DNA from: Gemmatimonadaceae bacterium
GTDB taxonomy: Bacteria > Gemmatimonadota > Gemmatimonadetes > Gemmatimonadales > Gemmatimonadaceae
Direction: 5' to 3'
Assembly: GCA_016720905.1 (NCBI GenBank)
Contig: JADKJT010000005.1
Coordinates: forward strand, 124,001-188,000
DNA length: 64,000 bases
Part shown: piece by piece, positions 1 through 8,531 of the stretch
Layout of the letters: each line of letters begins with the position of its first letter
Numbering within the stretch: position 1 is the first letter of the stretch
The notes under the pieces: generated by a model
What the model saw: only the letters and a program-made list of their open reading frames with translations
What the model was told of the DNA's origin: nothing
Databases searched by the model: none
Program-made: the position numbers and the translations under genes

Positions 1-688
1 ACGTGAGCACCCACGGGCAGCGCGCGTGCGCGGCCTGCAGCGCCGGATCGGTCTTGTATTGCGCGTAGCGCCGTCGATAGTCGTCGACCGTGCGCACTTC
101 CAGCCCCTGATGCATGCGGACGGCAGTGCTCGGGCTTGAGCCTTCGTAGATGTAGTCACCGAGATGGGTGACGAGGTCGAGTTCCTCCTTCGCCATGTGC
201 TCGTAGGCCGTGAAGAGGCCCTGATCCCATCGTTGGCAACTGGCGACCGCCATCCGCAGCGGGGTCAACGCGCCATCAGCGGGCGCCGTGCGGAAGCGTC
301 CAGTCTGGCTGGCCGCCTGTCCCGTCTGAAAACGGTAGAAATACCAGCGATCGGGGGCCAGACCGTCCACGTTCACGTGCACACTGTACGACAACTCGGG
401 GCCCGCGGTGGCGCGTCCGGTCTTCACGATCTTCTTGAAGCCGTCGTCGTCGGCCACTTCCCACGTCACAACGGGTCGTCCGTCCATGCCGCCATCAGGC
501 TCGAAGGGGCGCGGCGCCAGCCGAGTCCAGAGCACGCCGCCGGTCGCGGTGGGATCGCCGGACGAAACGCCCAGTGTGAACGGGTCATCGACGAGGCGCG
601 GGCGTGACGTCACACGCCACACGTTGGGAACGACGGCGCAGAGGGCAGCGGCGCGCGTCACATCGGCTAGAAAGTCTCGGCGGTCCAT
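1..688 (-). CDS. PhoD-like alkaline phosphatase, 5' part (runs off left edge)
   Basis: Reading the minus strand from ATG at 688 gives an open frame of about 229 residues that continues past base 1, so the C-terminal catalytic part is missing. The start MDRRDFLADVTRAAAL has the RRxFL pattern of a Tat signal. It is followed by FTLGVSSGDP and GGVLWTRLAP, the typical PhoD N-terminal domain opening, and near residue 170 by MAVASCQRW and DLVTHLGDYIYEG, where the DYIYEG stretch supplies metal ligands in PhoD enzymes. PhoD proteins are exported phosphodiesterases/phosphomonoesterases using Fe/Ca; the substrate here cannot be told. The gene is divergent from the beta-helix gene. Family call is firm; activity is inferred. 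Confidence 0.85.
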   Translation of the reverse strand, partial: MDRRDFLADVTRAAALCAVVPNVWRVTSRPRLVDDPFTLGVSSGDPTATGGVLWTRLAPRPFEPDGGMDGRPVVTWEVADDDGFKKIVKTGRATAGPELSYSVHVNVDGLAPDRWYFYRFQTGQAASQTGRFRTAPADGALTPLRMAVASCQRWDQGLFTAYEHMAKEELDLVTHLGDYIYEGSSPSTAVRMHQGLEVRTVDDYRRRYAQYKTDPALQAAHARCPWVLT

Positions 689-843
689 GGCGGATATGGT
701 ACTGCCCCGCGTGGCGATGCGAGAGAGGGGGTGGGCTGGAAGTTGCTGTGCCGGTACGCGGAGCGCACTATTGGCCAGCGATTCCCGGCATTCTTCAAGA
801 CGACCACCATGTCCGATACCGTATCACCTGCGGAGCTGAGAGA

Positions 844-3111
844 ATGCATTTCAACCGCCAAGTTCGCAAAAGTCGCGAAGTCAGTCCGGCTCGGCTCACA
901 AACAGCCTAAAAACAGTGAAAGTACCACTTCGCGCACTTCGCGAACTTGGCGGTTCAGTGCTGTTAACCGTCGCACTCGTAGTGCCCATTTGTGCAACCG
1001 CGCAGGCCACACCGACTGTCGCACCACACGCCGGCCTCGTGATCACGCGCTCCACGCGCCTCACCCCAGGCACGTACCGTCTCGCGGCGCCCGCCTCGAT
1101 GGACAGTGCGCTCATCACCGTACGAGGCGACGGCATTACGCTCGACATGCGCGGCGTAGTGCTGGAAGGCATCGCGCCAACGGCCGACCCGGACCGCGCG
1201 CGCGGTATCGCCATTCGCATTGAGGGCGGACGCAACGTGCGTGTGCTGGGCGCCACCGTCCGCGGCTACAAAGTTGCTCTCCTCGCGCGCAAAACGCAGC
1301 AACTGGCACTCGACGGCAACAACTTCAGCTACAACTGGAAGCCTCGCTTGTTCAGCCTGGTGGAACACGAGAGTCTCGCCGACTGGCTGTCGTATCACCA
1401 CAACGAGCAGGACGAGTGGTTGCGTTTTGGCGCCGGCATCTATCTCGCGGATGTGCGTGGCGGCACGATCACCGGGAACCGGGTGGAGCAGGGCATGAAC
1501 GGCCTGATGCTGGTACGCAGCGACTCGCTGGACATTCGCGACAACGACTTCTCGTTCAATTCGGGGTTGGGCATAGGCATGTATCGCGCCAGCGCGAACA
1601 CCATTGTTGGCAATCGCATCGACTACAACGTGCGGGGGTACAGCCATGGGTTCTACCGCCGCGGGCAGGACTCGGCGGGGATCCTGATGTTTGAGCAGTG
1701 CTTGCGCAACGTGGTGGCGTTCAATTCCGTGACGCACGGCGGCGACGGCCTGTTCATCTGGGCGGGCCAGACCACCATGGATACGGGCGTTGGCGGGGTG
1801 AACGACAACATGTTCTACGCGAACGATTTCAGCTTCGCGCCCACCAACGGCATGGAAGCCACGTTCAGTCGCAACGACTTCCTGGCCAATCGCATCGAGG
1901 GCAGTGATCACGGCCTGTGGGGCGGTTATAGCTACAGCTCGCGCGTCATTGGCAACTGCTTCATCCGCAATCGCATCGGTATTGCCATCGAGCATGGGCA
2001 GGACAACGTGATTCAGCGCAATCGCTTTGAGGGAGATGCGCGCGGCGACAGCATTGGCATCAGTTTGTGGGCCAACCCCATTGAGCCCGGTGACTGGGGG
2101 TATCCGAAACACCGCGACACGAAGAGTCGGGACTATTCCATCACGCGCAACGACTTTGTGGGCGTGCGTCGCCCGTGGACGATTCTGCAGTCGGCGTCGA
2201 TTGACACGAGCGGCAATATCGGACGGACGTTGGACTCGGCGTGTGATCCCGCGGTGCTCATGCGGGAGTCAGGCGCAAGCGCGCCGGTGATCAGTCGAGC
2301 ACCGGTCACGTGGCCGCGTCGCGCGGTGGCCGATCGGGATCGCTCGGCCATCATTGTGGACGAATGGGGACCCTTTGACTGGCGGTCGCCCAGGCTGTGG
2401 CCGCTGGACAGCCTTCACGCGACCCCGCTGCGGTTGCGCGTGGTGGGACCGGCGGGGCGCTGGCGTGTGGTGTCGCTGCGCGGCGTGTCTGCCATTTCGC
2501 GTCGGGCCGGCGTTGTGGGCGACACGCTGGTGGTGACGCCGCATCGGGACAGTCTGGGCGACGTGTCCGTGCAGCTTGTTTACGTCGGTGACGCTACGAT
2601 ATCGCCGCGCGGCATGCGGAGCGTCGCTGGTGTATCCGTTCCGTTCGGGTTCACGTTCTTTCAGCCGAAGCAGGATTGGAACGTGCGCGTGTTTGCGTGG
2701 AGCGACAGCACCGATCCGCGCACGAAACCGGCGGCATTCGACGCGCTGCTGCGCGGCACGCCTGTCGTCACGAGGTCGCAGTCGCGGCTGGACTGGATGT
2801 GGTCGCGTCCGTCGACTGCCGGTGTGCCGGCATCGCACATGGCGCTGGAGGCGACCAGTCTGGTGTCGTTGCCGGCCGGTGCCCACACGTTGCGCACGCT
2901 CAGCGACGATGCGATCCGCGTGTGGGTGGATGGCAAACTGGTGATCGACCATTGGACGCCGCATGAAACGACGGCGGATTACGCGCGGCTTACCGGTGGT
3001 ACCCACCAGATCCGCGTGCAGCACATGCAGGTGGACGGTTGGACGGAGTTGCGGATGGATTTCCTGCGCGGGACGCAAGGTCATTCGACGGGTTCGGCCG
3101 GCCCGCACTGA
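844..3111 (+). CDS. Exported right-handed beta-helix protein with C-terminal PA14 domain
   Basis: About 755 residues. The hydrophobic stretch VLLTVALVVPICATAQA, ending in an AxA-type signal-peptidase site, shows export. A long parallel beta-helix follows (about residues 60-480), with many N-rich turns such as GNNFSYN, GNRVEQG, DNDFSFN and TRNDFVG, as in NosD/pectate-lyase-like folds. The last 100 residues (DDAIRVWVDGKLVIDHW...GGTHQIRVQ) match PA14, a carbohydrate-binding beta-barrel. ATG 844 is preceded by GGAG with 8-base spacing. GTG 916 would give a more classical signal peptide, so the start is uncertain. The frame is open upstream to 604, but that part is probably not translated. The N-terminus overlaps inverted repeat copy A. 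The substrate is unknown; a glycan lyase or binding role is inferred only from the folds. Confidence 0.75.
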   Translation: MHFNRQVRKSREVSPARLTNSLKTVKVPLRALRELGGSVLLTVALVVPICATAQATPTVAPHAGLVITRSTRLTPGTYRLAAPASMDSALITVRGDGITLDMRGVVLEGIAPTADPDRARGIAIRIEGGRNVRVLGATVRGYKVALLARKTQQLALDGNNFSYNWKPRLFSLVEHESLADWLSYHHNEQDEWLRFGAGIYLADVRGGTITGNRVEQGMNGLMLVRSDSLDIRDNDFSFNSGLGIGMYRASANTIVGNRIDYNVRGYSHGFYRRGQDSAGILMFEQCLRNVVAFNSVTHGGDGLFIWAGQTTMDTGVGGVNDNMFYANDFSFAPTNGMEATFSRNDFLANRIEGSDHGLWGGYSYSSRVIGNCFIRNRIGIAIEHGQDNVIQRNRFEGDARGDSIGISLWANPIEPGDWGYPKHRDTKSRDYSITRNDFVGVRRPWTILQSASIDTSGNIGRTLDSACDPAVLMRESGASAPVISRAPVTWPRRAVADRDRSAIIVDEWGPFDWRSPRLWPLDSLHATPLRLRVVGPAGRWRVVSLRGVSAISRRAGVVGDTLVVTPHRDSLGDVSVQLVYVGDATISPRGMRSVAGVSVPFGFTFFQPKQDWNVRVFAWSDSTDPRTKPAAFDALLRGTPVVTRSQSRLDWMWSRPSTAGVPASHMALEATSLVSLPAGAHTLRTLSDDAIRVWVDGKLVIDHWTPHETTADYARLTGGTHQIRVQHMQVDGWTELRMDFLRGTQGHSTGSAGPH
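849..957. repeat. 9-nt-period inverted repeat, copy A
   Basis: Left arm 849-880 reads ACCGCCAAG TTCGCAAAA GTCGCGAAG. The right arm 928-957 is, on the other strand, ACCGCCAAG TTCGCGAAG TGCGCGAAG. The arms are inverted around a spacer of about 47 bases. Each arm is made of 9-base units of the form NNCGCNAAG. The same design recurs at 16.3, 24.2/24.6 and 30.5 kb. It lies inside the first 40 codons of the downstream beta-helix reading frame. Confidence 0.8.
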
Positions 3112-3155
3112 GTTGCCTGTTGGGCTACGGGTCGCGGGTGAAGCCGCCCCGGACT

Positions 3156-3716
3156 CTACACACGGAACTGACCGCGAAACCCGCGGGCGGCGTAGTACGA
3201 TTCGGCACCGTTGTGGTAAACGAAAACCTGCTCGTAGCGACGATCGCAGAAGATGGCGCCGCCCAGCGCCCTGATCTTTTCGGGGGTGTGCACCCAGCTT
3301 GACGTTTTTCGGTCAAACTCACCCAGCGTCTGCAGCGCGCGATACTCAGCTTCCGAGAGCATTTCAATCCCGATTTCGGACGCCATGTCCACCGCGGTGC
3401 CACCGGGCTTGTTTTCCTTTCTGGCGTTGAGCGCGGCTCGGTCATAGCAGAGACTGCGACGACCGGCCGGACTTTCCGCGGCGCAGTCGCAAAAGCGGAA
3501 CTCGCCGGTTTTCGTCTCGCGACCGATGACGTCGGGTTCACCGCCGGACCGTTCCATGGCCGCGAGAATGTCGAGCTTCGCGGGATGCGCCTTCAGTCGG
3601 GCCTCCACGTCGCTCCATTCGATCCCCTGATGGCGCCGGAGATTGCCAGAGAAACGGGCTTGGAGTGTCTTGATCAGCTCGGCGCGTTGCGCGGCGTTCA
3701 AGGCGTTCTTTTCCAT
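3156..3716 (-). CDS. DUF4256 family protein
   Basis: 186 residues, cytosolic, no signal peptide. It matches DUF4256 along its length: N-terminal LIKTLQARFSGNLRRHQGI, central KLDILAAMERSGGEPDVIG, FRFCDCAAESPAGRRSLCYD, and C-terminal SWVHTPEKIRALGGAIFCDRR followed by VFVYHNGAESYYAARGFRG. The family has no established biochemical role. The conserved Cys pair CDC and the later Cys residues could bind a metal, but that is speculation. The gene stands alone between the beta-helix gene (convergent) and the cytochrome c peroxidase gene (same strand, 138 bases upstream, with a strong hairpin between them). Confidence 0.85.
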   Translation of the reverse strand: MEKNALNAAQRAELIKTLQARFSGNLRRHQGIEWSDVEARLKAHPAKLDILAAMERSGGEPDVIGRETKTGEFRFCDCAAESPAGRRSLCYDRAALNARKENKPGGTAVDMASEIGIEMLSEAEYRALQTLGEFDRKTSSWVHTPEKIRALGGAIFCDRRYEQVFVYHNGAESYYAARGFRGQFRV

Positions 3717-3784
3717 GCCGTGAGAAGTGGCGGTGTGCTCGCTTCAAGTCAATGTTGTCGGGAGCGGGAGGTGTACGCATGGGG

Positions 3785-3822
3785 GGGGAATCCAGCCGGC
3801 CTGTTCGCCGACTGGATTCCCC
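3785..3822 (-). terminator. Strong two-step hairpin downstream of the cytochrome c peroxidase gene
   Basis: GGGGAATCCAG (3785-3795) pairs perfectly with CTGGATTCCCC (3812-3822). Inside it, CGGC (3797-3800) pairs with GCCG (3807-3810) around a 6-base loop. It lies 33 bases past the stop of the minus-strand peroxidase gene and upstream of DUF4256, so a transcription terminator or attenuator is the natural reading. No T-tract follows on either strand, so it is not a textbook intrinsic terminator. Confidence 0.5.
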
Positions 3823-3854
3823 GGGAGAGGTGTCCGTGACGCAGCAGCCGTCGG

Positions 3855-5237
3855 TTATCGCGCCCCGTCCACCGGCAAGCGACTGGGCACGTGGCGCGGG
3901 GGTATGCGGCGCAGGTCTCGGGCGGCCGGGTCGGTGAGGGCGCTCATATAGGCCATGAGTTGGCCCACCAACTCGTCGGTCAACACCACACCGTTCAGCA
4001 GTGTGTCGCGCGTGGCCAGGATAGCGTCGGCATTGGGTAACAGCGTGCCCCGCAGCAGCGGTTCCAGCTGCGATGGATCGTACGCGCGGAGTTTCCGGTC
4101 CGACTCGCTGTAGTGCTCCACGAAGCTGCGCAACGACGACAGCGCGCCATCATGTCCGTACGGTCCCGTGAGTTCGACGTTGCGCAGTGGCGTGGTGCGG
4201 AACAGGTACTGATCGGCGGCCAACCCGGTCACGTTCATGCGTCCGAAGTCGTCTCGGCCCGATGGCCCGTTGCCCTTGCCCGGCCCGAACTGCGCCACGG
4301 CCACATTGTGGAACTGCTCATCGCTGAACGTCGGGCCGTTATGACAAATGGAGCACTTGAGGCTCAGGAACGTCTGCGCGCCCTGCAGTTGCTCGCGATT
4401 CAACGCGTTATCACGCCCGTCCAAAAAGCGATCCCACGGTGAGCCGTCAAAACTCAGCTCGTCCAGCAGGAATCCGGCGATGGCGTTGGAGGCATGCGCA
4501 AAGGTCATGCGGCTGAAGCGCTCTCCCGGGTACGCGTCCTCGAACATCTCGCGATACTCGGGAATGGCGCCCAGCCGTCGCATGAGCGCGGCCCAGATGC
4601 GGGGATTCTGGTCATCGGGTATCGCGGCGAGCTCGTTGCCGCCGTCGGCGCGCATCTCGGCGCGGTTGGTCACGGGAAACATCCCGATCGCGGAGACCGA
4701 TCCGAACTCGAATGTGCGTTGCATGGCGGGCGTCACGTCCGCGTCAGCCGGCGTCACCACGCGTCCCGAGGCATCGCGTTGAATGCGACCATCCCAGAAC
4801 AGGTGTCGCATGGCGCCCAGATTGAAGAGGGGTGGGGCATTGCGGGGAATGAAGATGCCCTGCGGGTGCCGTCGCTCGCCGCCGACACCGGTGGCACCCT
4901 GGCCGATGGACAGGCTGCGACCATCTCCCGTGGCCAGCGTGGGCAGATGACAGGTCATGCAACTGATATCGCGATTGCCGCTCAGCACCTTGTCGAACGC
5001 GAGCGCCTGACCAAGGCGCACCAGTGATTCGCGGACGCGCGGTCGATGCGGCAGCGCCGTGATGCCGCGGGAGGCGGCGAGTTGGCGAACGAGAGCAGCC
5101 GTCGACCGGTTGTCCGATGCGGACATCGCCGGCGCCGCTGGCGCGGCGAATGCTGGTGGCTGGGTGGGCTGGTCCGCGCAGGACGCGAGGAATACCGACA
5201 CCACCAGGAACAGGGACAGTTTCATGGAACGCCGCAT
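3855..5237 (-). CDS. Di-haem cytochrome c peroxidase / MauG-family lipoprotein
   Basis: 460 residues. The N-terminus ends in the lipobox FLASC (Cys20), so the mature protein is membrane-anchored on the periplasmic side. Two haem c sites are visible, CMTCH (93-97) and CSICH (295-299), with the spacing of the bacterial di-haem peroxidase family. NAPPLFNLGAMRHLFWDGR and TTPLRNVELTGPYGHDGALSSLRSF are family hallmarks. Members reduce hydrogen peroxide or perform MauG-like oxidations; which applies cannot be decided. MKLSLFL at codon 5 is an alternative start. Divergent from the HlyD/MacB export operon. Confidence 0.9.
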   Translation of the reverse strand: MRRSMKLSLFLVVSVFLASCADQPTQPPAFAAPAAPAMSASDNRSTAALVRQLAASRGITALPHRPRVRESLVRLGQALAFDKVLSGNRDISCMTCHLPTLATGDGRSLSIGQGATGVGGERRHPQGIFIPRNAPPLFNLGAMRHLFWDGRIQRDASGRVVTPADADVTPAMQRTFEFGSVSAIGMFPVTNRAEMRADGGNELAAIPDDQNPRIWAALMRRLGAIPEYREMFEDAYPGERFSRMTFAHASNAIAGFLLDELSFDGSPWDRFLDGRDNALNREQLQGAQTFLSLKCSICHNGPTFSDEQFHNVAVAQFGPGKGNGPSGRDDFGRMNVTGLAADQYLFRTTPLRNVELTGPYGHDGALSSLRSFVEHYSESDRKLRAYDPSQLEPLLRGTLLPNADAILATRDTLLNGVVLTDELVGQLMAYMSALTDPAARDLRRIPPRHVPSRLPVDGAR

Positions 5238-5402
5238 CGCTTACCTCCGCAAGAGCAGTGTGGAACCGGTCAGGCCGTGGGGGCAGGCGACCCCCGATTC
5301 TTAAAGCGGAGAACGGGACCGGAAGCCGACACGGAGGCCGTGGCTGGCGATGCCGGAAGCGTTTGCCAAGGGGCGTACCCGGCCCGTAGAATACCATCCG
5401 CT

Positions 5403-6665
5403 ATGACCCAGTCCTCGTCTGCCCCAGCCGACCTCTCCAAGCTCCGTATCAATCGCGACGCGCCGCCGCCGGGCGTGCGCAGTGCACTGGTCCGAAATCT
5501 CGTCTTGTTGCTGGTGGTCGCCGCCCTGATAGTGGCCGCGTGGTGGTACCTGCGCGCTCGCGCAGTGCCGGTGGTGCAAGTCGCCACGGTTGGCGCGCCT
5601 GTCGGAGCCGGCGCTGGCGGTTCGGCGGGCACCACCAGTGTCACCGCGAACGGCTATGTCGTGGCGCGCACCAAGGCGTCGGTTTCGGCGAAAGCGGCGG
5701 GCCGACTAGCCTATCTGGGCGTCAGCGAAGGATCGTTCGTCAAGCAGGGGGTGGTGATCGCGCGCCTCGACAACGCCGAGTTCCAGGCGGGGATCGCGCA
5801 AGCGGAAGCGAATGTGGCGGCCAGCGATGCGAGTCTGATCGAGGCCACCTCCGATCGCGATCAGGCGGTGCGCGAAGCCAATCGGCAGCGCGAGGTGCGG
5901 GCGCAGAATGCCAGTCTGGTATCGGCGCAGGAGCTGGATGCGGCCAACAGCCGAGCCTCGCAGGCGGAGGCCCGCGTGAACGCGTCAGCGGCTCGGAAGC
6001 GTGCGGCGGAAGCGGGGCTCCATCTGGCGCTGGCCAATAACGACAACACAATCATCCGGGCACCGTTCACCGGCACGGTGCTGCGCAAGGATGCCGAAGT
6101 GGGCGAAGTGGTGGCACCGAGTGTGGGCGGTGGATTGACGCGCGGCGCGGTGGTGACGATGGCCGATCTTGCAACGCTTGAAGTGGAAGTAGACGTGAAC
6201 GAGGCGTACATCGCGCGCATCAGCAAAGGTCTCAAGGCGCGCATCACGCTCGACGCGTATCCGGACACGTCGTTTCGCGGCGCGGTACGGCAGGTGGTGC
6301 CAACGGCCGACCGCCAACGCGCCACCGTGCAGGTGAAAGTCTCCATCACGGATCGAGACGCCCGCATTCTTCCGGAAATGGGTGCGAAGGTGGATTTTCT
6401 CCAGCCCGACACGGTACCAGCCGGCGCGGCGCGACCGGTGGCGCGCCCGATTGTGCGGGTGCCGCAGGCCGCCGTGCGCGAGGACGGCGGGAAAAGCGTG
6501 GTGTGGATTGTACGTGGCGAGACGCTTACCCGTCGTGAAATCGAGGCCGGGCCGGTCAGCGCAGGATTTCGTGAGGTCCGATCGGGATTGACTGGCGGCG
6601 AGCAATTGCTGATCGGTGGCGTGGAAACGCCCACGGAAGGGATGCGAGTCAAGATCGGACCGTAG
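5403..6665 (+). CDS. HlyD/MacA-type periplasmic adaptor of an ABC exporter
   Basis: 420 residues from ATG 5403 (MTQSSSAPADLSKL). The frame is open further upstream but begins inside the divergent peroxidase gene, so this start is preferred. One N-terminal membrane anchor (NLVLLLVVAALIVAAWWYL, about 34-52) is followed by a lipoyl half-domain (YLGVSEGSFVKQG, IARLDNAEF), an Ala/Glu/Arg-rich coiled-coil hairpin (about 135-225), the second lipoyl half (IIRAPFTGTVLRKDAEVGEVV) and beta-barrel and membrane-proximal domains. First gene of a four-gene operon with ATPase and two permeases, so it should link inner-membrane MacB-like subunits to an outer-membrane channel. The cargo is unknown. Confidence 0.88.
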   Translation: MTQSSSAPADLSKLRINRDAPPPGVRSALVRNLVLLLVVAALIVAAWWYLRARAVPVVQVATVGAPVGAGAGGSAGTTSVTANGYVVARTKASVSAKAAGRLAYLGVSEGSFVKQGVVIARLDNAEFQAGIAQAEANVAASDASLIEATSDRDQAVREANRQREVRAQNASLVSAQELDAANSRASQAEARVNASAARKRAAEAGLHLALANNDNTIIRAPFTGTVLRKDAEVGEVVAPSVGGGLTRGAVVTMADLATLEVEVDVNEAYIARISKGLKARITLDAYPDTSFRGAVRQVVPTADRQRATVQVKVSITDRDARILPEMGAKVDFLQPDTVPAGAARPVARPIVRVPQAAVREDGGKSVVWIVRGETLTRREIEAGPVSAGFREVRSGLTGGEQLLIGGVETPTEGMRVKIGP

Positions 6666-6699
6666 AGCACGGCCCACCACTTCAGACGGAGATGCAGCG

Positions 6700-7389
6700 A
6701 TGGCGCTCGTCGAGATCCGCGATGTCTACAAGTCCTTCAAACGCGACACCCAGTCTGTCGACGTATATACCGGACTGACCATCGATTTCGAGGAAGGGAG
6801 CTTCACGGCGCTGATGGGTCCGTCGGGTTCCGGCAAGTCCACCTTGCTCAATCTGGTGGCAGGATTGGACAAGCCAACCAGTGGCTCTGTACGAGTTGGC
6901 GGCGCCGAGGTCAGCGCCATGAACACGTCCCAGTTGGCCGCGTGGCGTTCGCGCACGATCGGCTTCGTGTTCCAGTCGTACAATCTCCTCCCCGTGCTGA
7001 CCGCGCAGCAGAATGTCGAGCTGCCGCTGTTGCTCACCCACCTCAAGAAGCGTGAACGAGCGGAGCGCGTGGCGATCGCGCTCGGTGTGGTGGGGCTGTC
7101 CGATCGCATGGATCATTACCCCCGTCAGCTATCTGGCGGGCAGGAACAGCGCGTGTCGATCGCCCGGGCTATCGTGGCCGACCCGCAACTGATCCTGCTG
7201 GATGAACCGACGGGTCAACTGGACTCGAAGAGTTCGGAAGAAGTGCTGACCCTGTTGCAACGGCTGAACAACGAGTTCAACAAGACCATCATCGTGGTCA
7301 CGCACGATGCCAAGGCGGCCGAGCGCGCCAAGACGGTGCTGCACCTGGAGAAGGGGGTGCTGGTGGAGCGGCAGGAGGTACACGCATGA
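6700..7389 (+). CDS. ABC transporter ATP-binding protein, MacB/LolD class
   Basis: 229 residues. Walker A GPSGSGKST (40-48), Q-loop in FVFQSYNLLP (about 89-98), signature LSGGQ (144-148), Walker B LILLDEP (164-170) and switch His in VVTHD (202) are all intact. The signature continues as EQRVSIARAI; the usual next residue Q is E here (GGQEQR, a common variant). ATG 6700 is preceded by GGAG with 8-base spacing, and an upstream in-frame ATG at 6616 lies inside the adaptor gene. Its stop overlaps the next gene's start (ATGA), showing translational coupling. It powers the two downstream FtsX-type permeases. Confidence 0.92.
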   Translation: MALVEIRDVYKSFKRDTQSVDVYTGLTIDFEEGSFTALMGPSGSGKSTLLNLVAGLDKPTSGSVRVGGAEVSAMNTSQLAAWRSRTIGFVFQSYNLLPVLTAQQNVELPLLLTHLKKRERAERVAIALGVVGLSDRMDHYPRQLSGGQEQRVSIARAIVADPQLILLDEPTGQLDSKSSEEVLTLLQRLNNEFNKTIIVVTHDAKAAERAKTVLHLEKGVLVERQEVHA

Positions 7390-8531
7390 AGTTCGTCCCC
7401 CTGGTGTTGTCCAACTTGTTGCGGCACAAGCTGCGCACGACCCTCACCATCATGAGCGTGGCGCTGGCGCTGTTCCTGTTTGCCTCGCTGCGCACCGTGG
7501 TCACGCAGTTGGAGATTTCCAGTCAACTGGGCGCGGCCAACCGGATGATTGTGCAGAACGCCACGGCGTTCATCTTCCCGCTGCCGCAGAACTACGCCAA
7601 TCGACTGGCCACAGTGCCGCATGTGACGGGCGTAACGTGGGCCAACTGGTTCGGTGGCAAGTACGGTGACGGCAGGAAGTTCATCGGCCCGTTTGCCGTC
7701 GACGCGGCGTCGTACCTTGAGATGTACAAGAACGACTTCATTGTCCCGCCCGATCAGAAGGAGGCATTCCTGCGTGAGCGCACCGCGGTAATTGTCGGTC
7801 AGGGGCTGCTCAAGGCCTTCGGCTGGAAGATCGGCGACAACGTGACCCTGCAGGGCACCATCTTCCCGGGCGACTGGACGTTTACCATCCGCGGCACTTA
7901 CACGCTGAAGGACCCGGCGTACGGTGATGAGCAGTTCCTGTTTCACTATGACTACCTGTACGAGCGTAACAAGGAAAACGTCACGCCCGGATGGTTCATC
8001 CTGCGCATTGACGACCCGGCGCAGTCGGGCATCGTGGCGAAAACCATTGACGATGGATTCCGCAATTCATCGGCGCCCACCAAAACGGGCACGGAACAGG
8101 CGTTCAGCGCCGGCTTCATGACGATGTTCGGCAACATTCAACTGTTGTTGGGCACGATCGGCATGGCGGTGGTGTTCGCCATCCTGCTCATCGCGGCCAA
8201 CGCGATGCTCATGAATCAGCGCGAGCGCACCAGCGAGATTGCCGTGCTCAAAACAGTGGGCTTCACCGATCAGACCATCTTCACTTTGGTGATCGTCGAG
8301 GCTGCGTTCATCGCGTTGACCGGCGCACTGCTTGGGCTCGGACTGGCGATCATCGTTCCCAAGGCCACGCATTTCAACGCGTTCGGATTCCTTCCCGGCT
8401 TCCATGTCACGAATGGCACGGTGATGGTGGGCGCGGGAATCGCCTTGCTGTTATCGGTGGTCAGTGGTTTTACACCGGCCTATCAGGCCGCTCGGCTGCC
8501 CGTGGTCCAGGCGCTGCGGAGGGTTGAGTGA
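7386..8531 (+). CDS. FtsX/MacB-family ABC exporter permease, first subunit
   Basis: 381 residues. One N-terminal membrane helix (KLRTTLTIMSVALALFLFAS), a periplasmic domain of about 200 residues, then three C-terminal helices starting with LLLGTIGMAVVFAILLIAAN. The conserved FtsX stretch MNQRERTSEIAVLKTVGFTD lies between helices 2 and 3. The C-terminus AARLPVVQALRRVE is the family's usual ending. Starts 4 bases inside the ATPase gene, and its own stop overlaps the next permease (GTGA). Forms a heterodimer with the next gene product by inference from the paired arrangement. Confidence 0.9.
   Translation: MKFVPLVLSNLLRHKLRTTLTIMSVALALFLFASLRTVVTQLEISSQLGAANRMIVQNATAFIFPLPQNYANRLATVPHVTGVTWANWFGGKYGDGRKFIGPFAVDAASYLEMYKNDFIVPPDQKEAFLRERTAVIVGQGLLKAFGWKIGDNVTLQGTIFPGDWTFTIRGTYTLKDPAYGDEQFLFHYDYLYERNKENVTPGWFILRIDDPAQSGIVAKTIDDGFRNSSAPTKTGTEQAFSAGFMTMFGNIQLLLGTIGMAVVFAILLIAANAMLMNQRERTSEIAVLKTVGFTDQTIFTLVIVEAAFIALTGALLGLGLAIIVPKATHFNAFGFLPGFHVTNGTVMVGAGIALLLSVVSGFTPAYQAARLPVVQALRRVE

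Noticed and set aside
604..843. In-frame upstream extension of the beta-helix gene
   Set aside because: It overlaps the divergent PhoD-like gene start and encodes Arg-rich shadow sequence with no homology or ribosome site.
964..2112. Long minus-strand frame opposite the beta-helix gene
   Set aside because: Antisense shadow of a high-GC gene; no domain, and the plus-strand beta-helix and signal peptide are clear.
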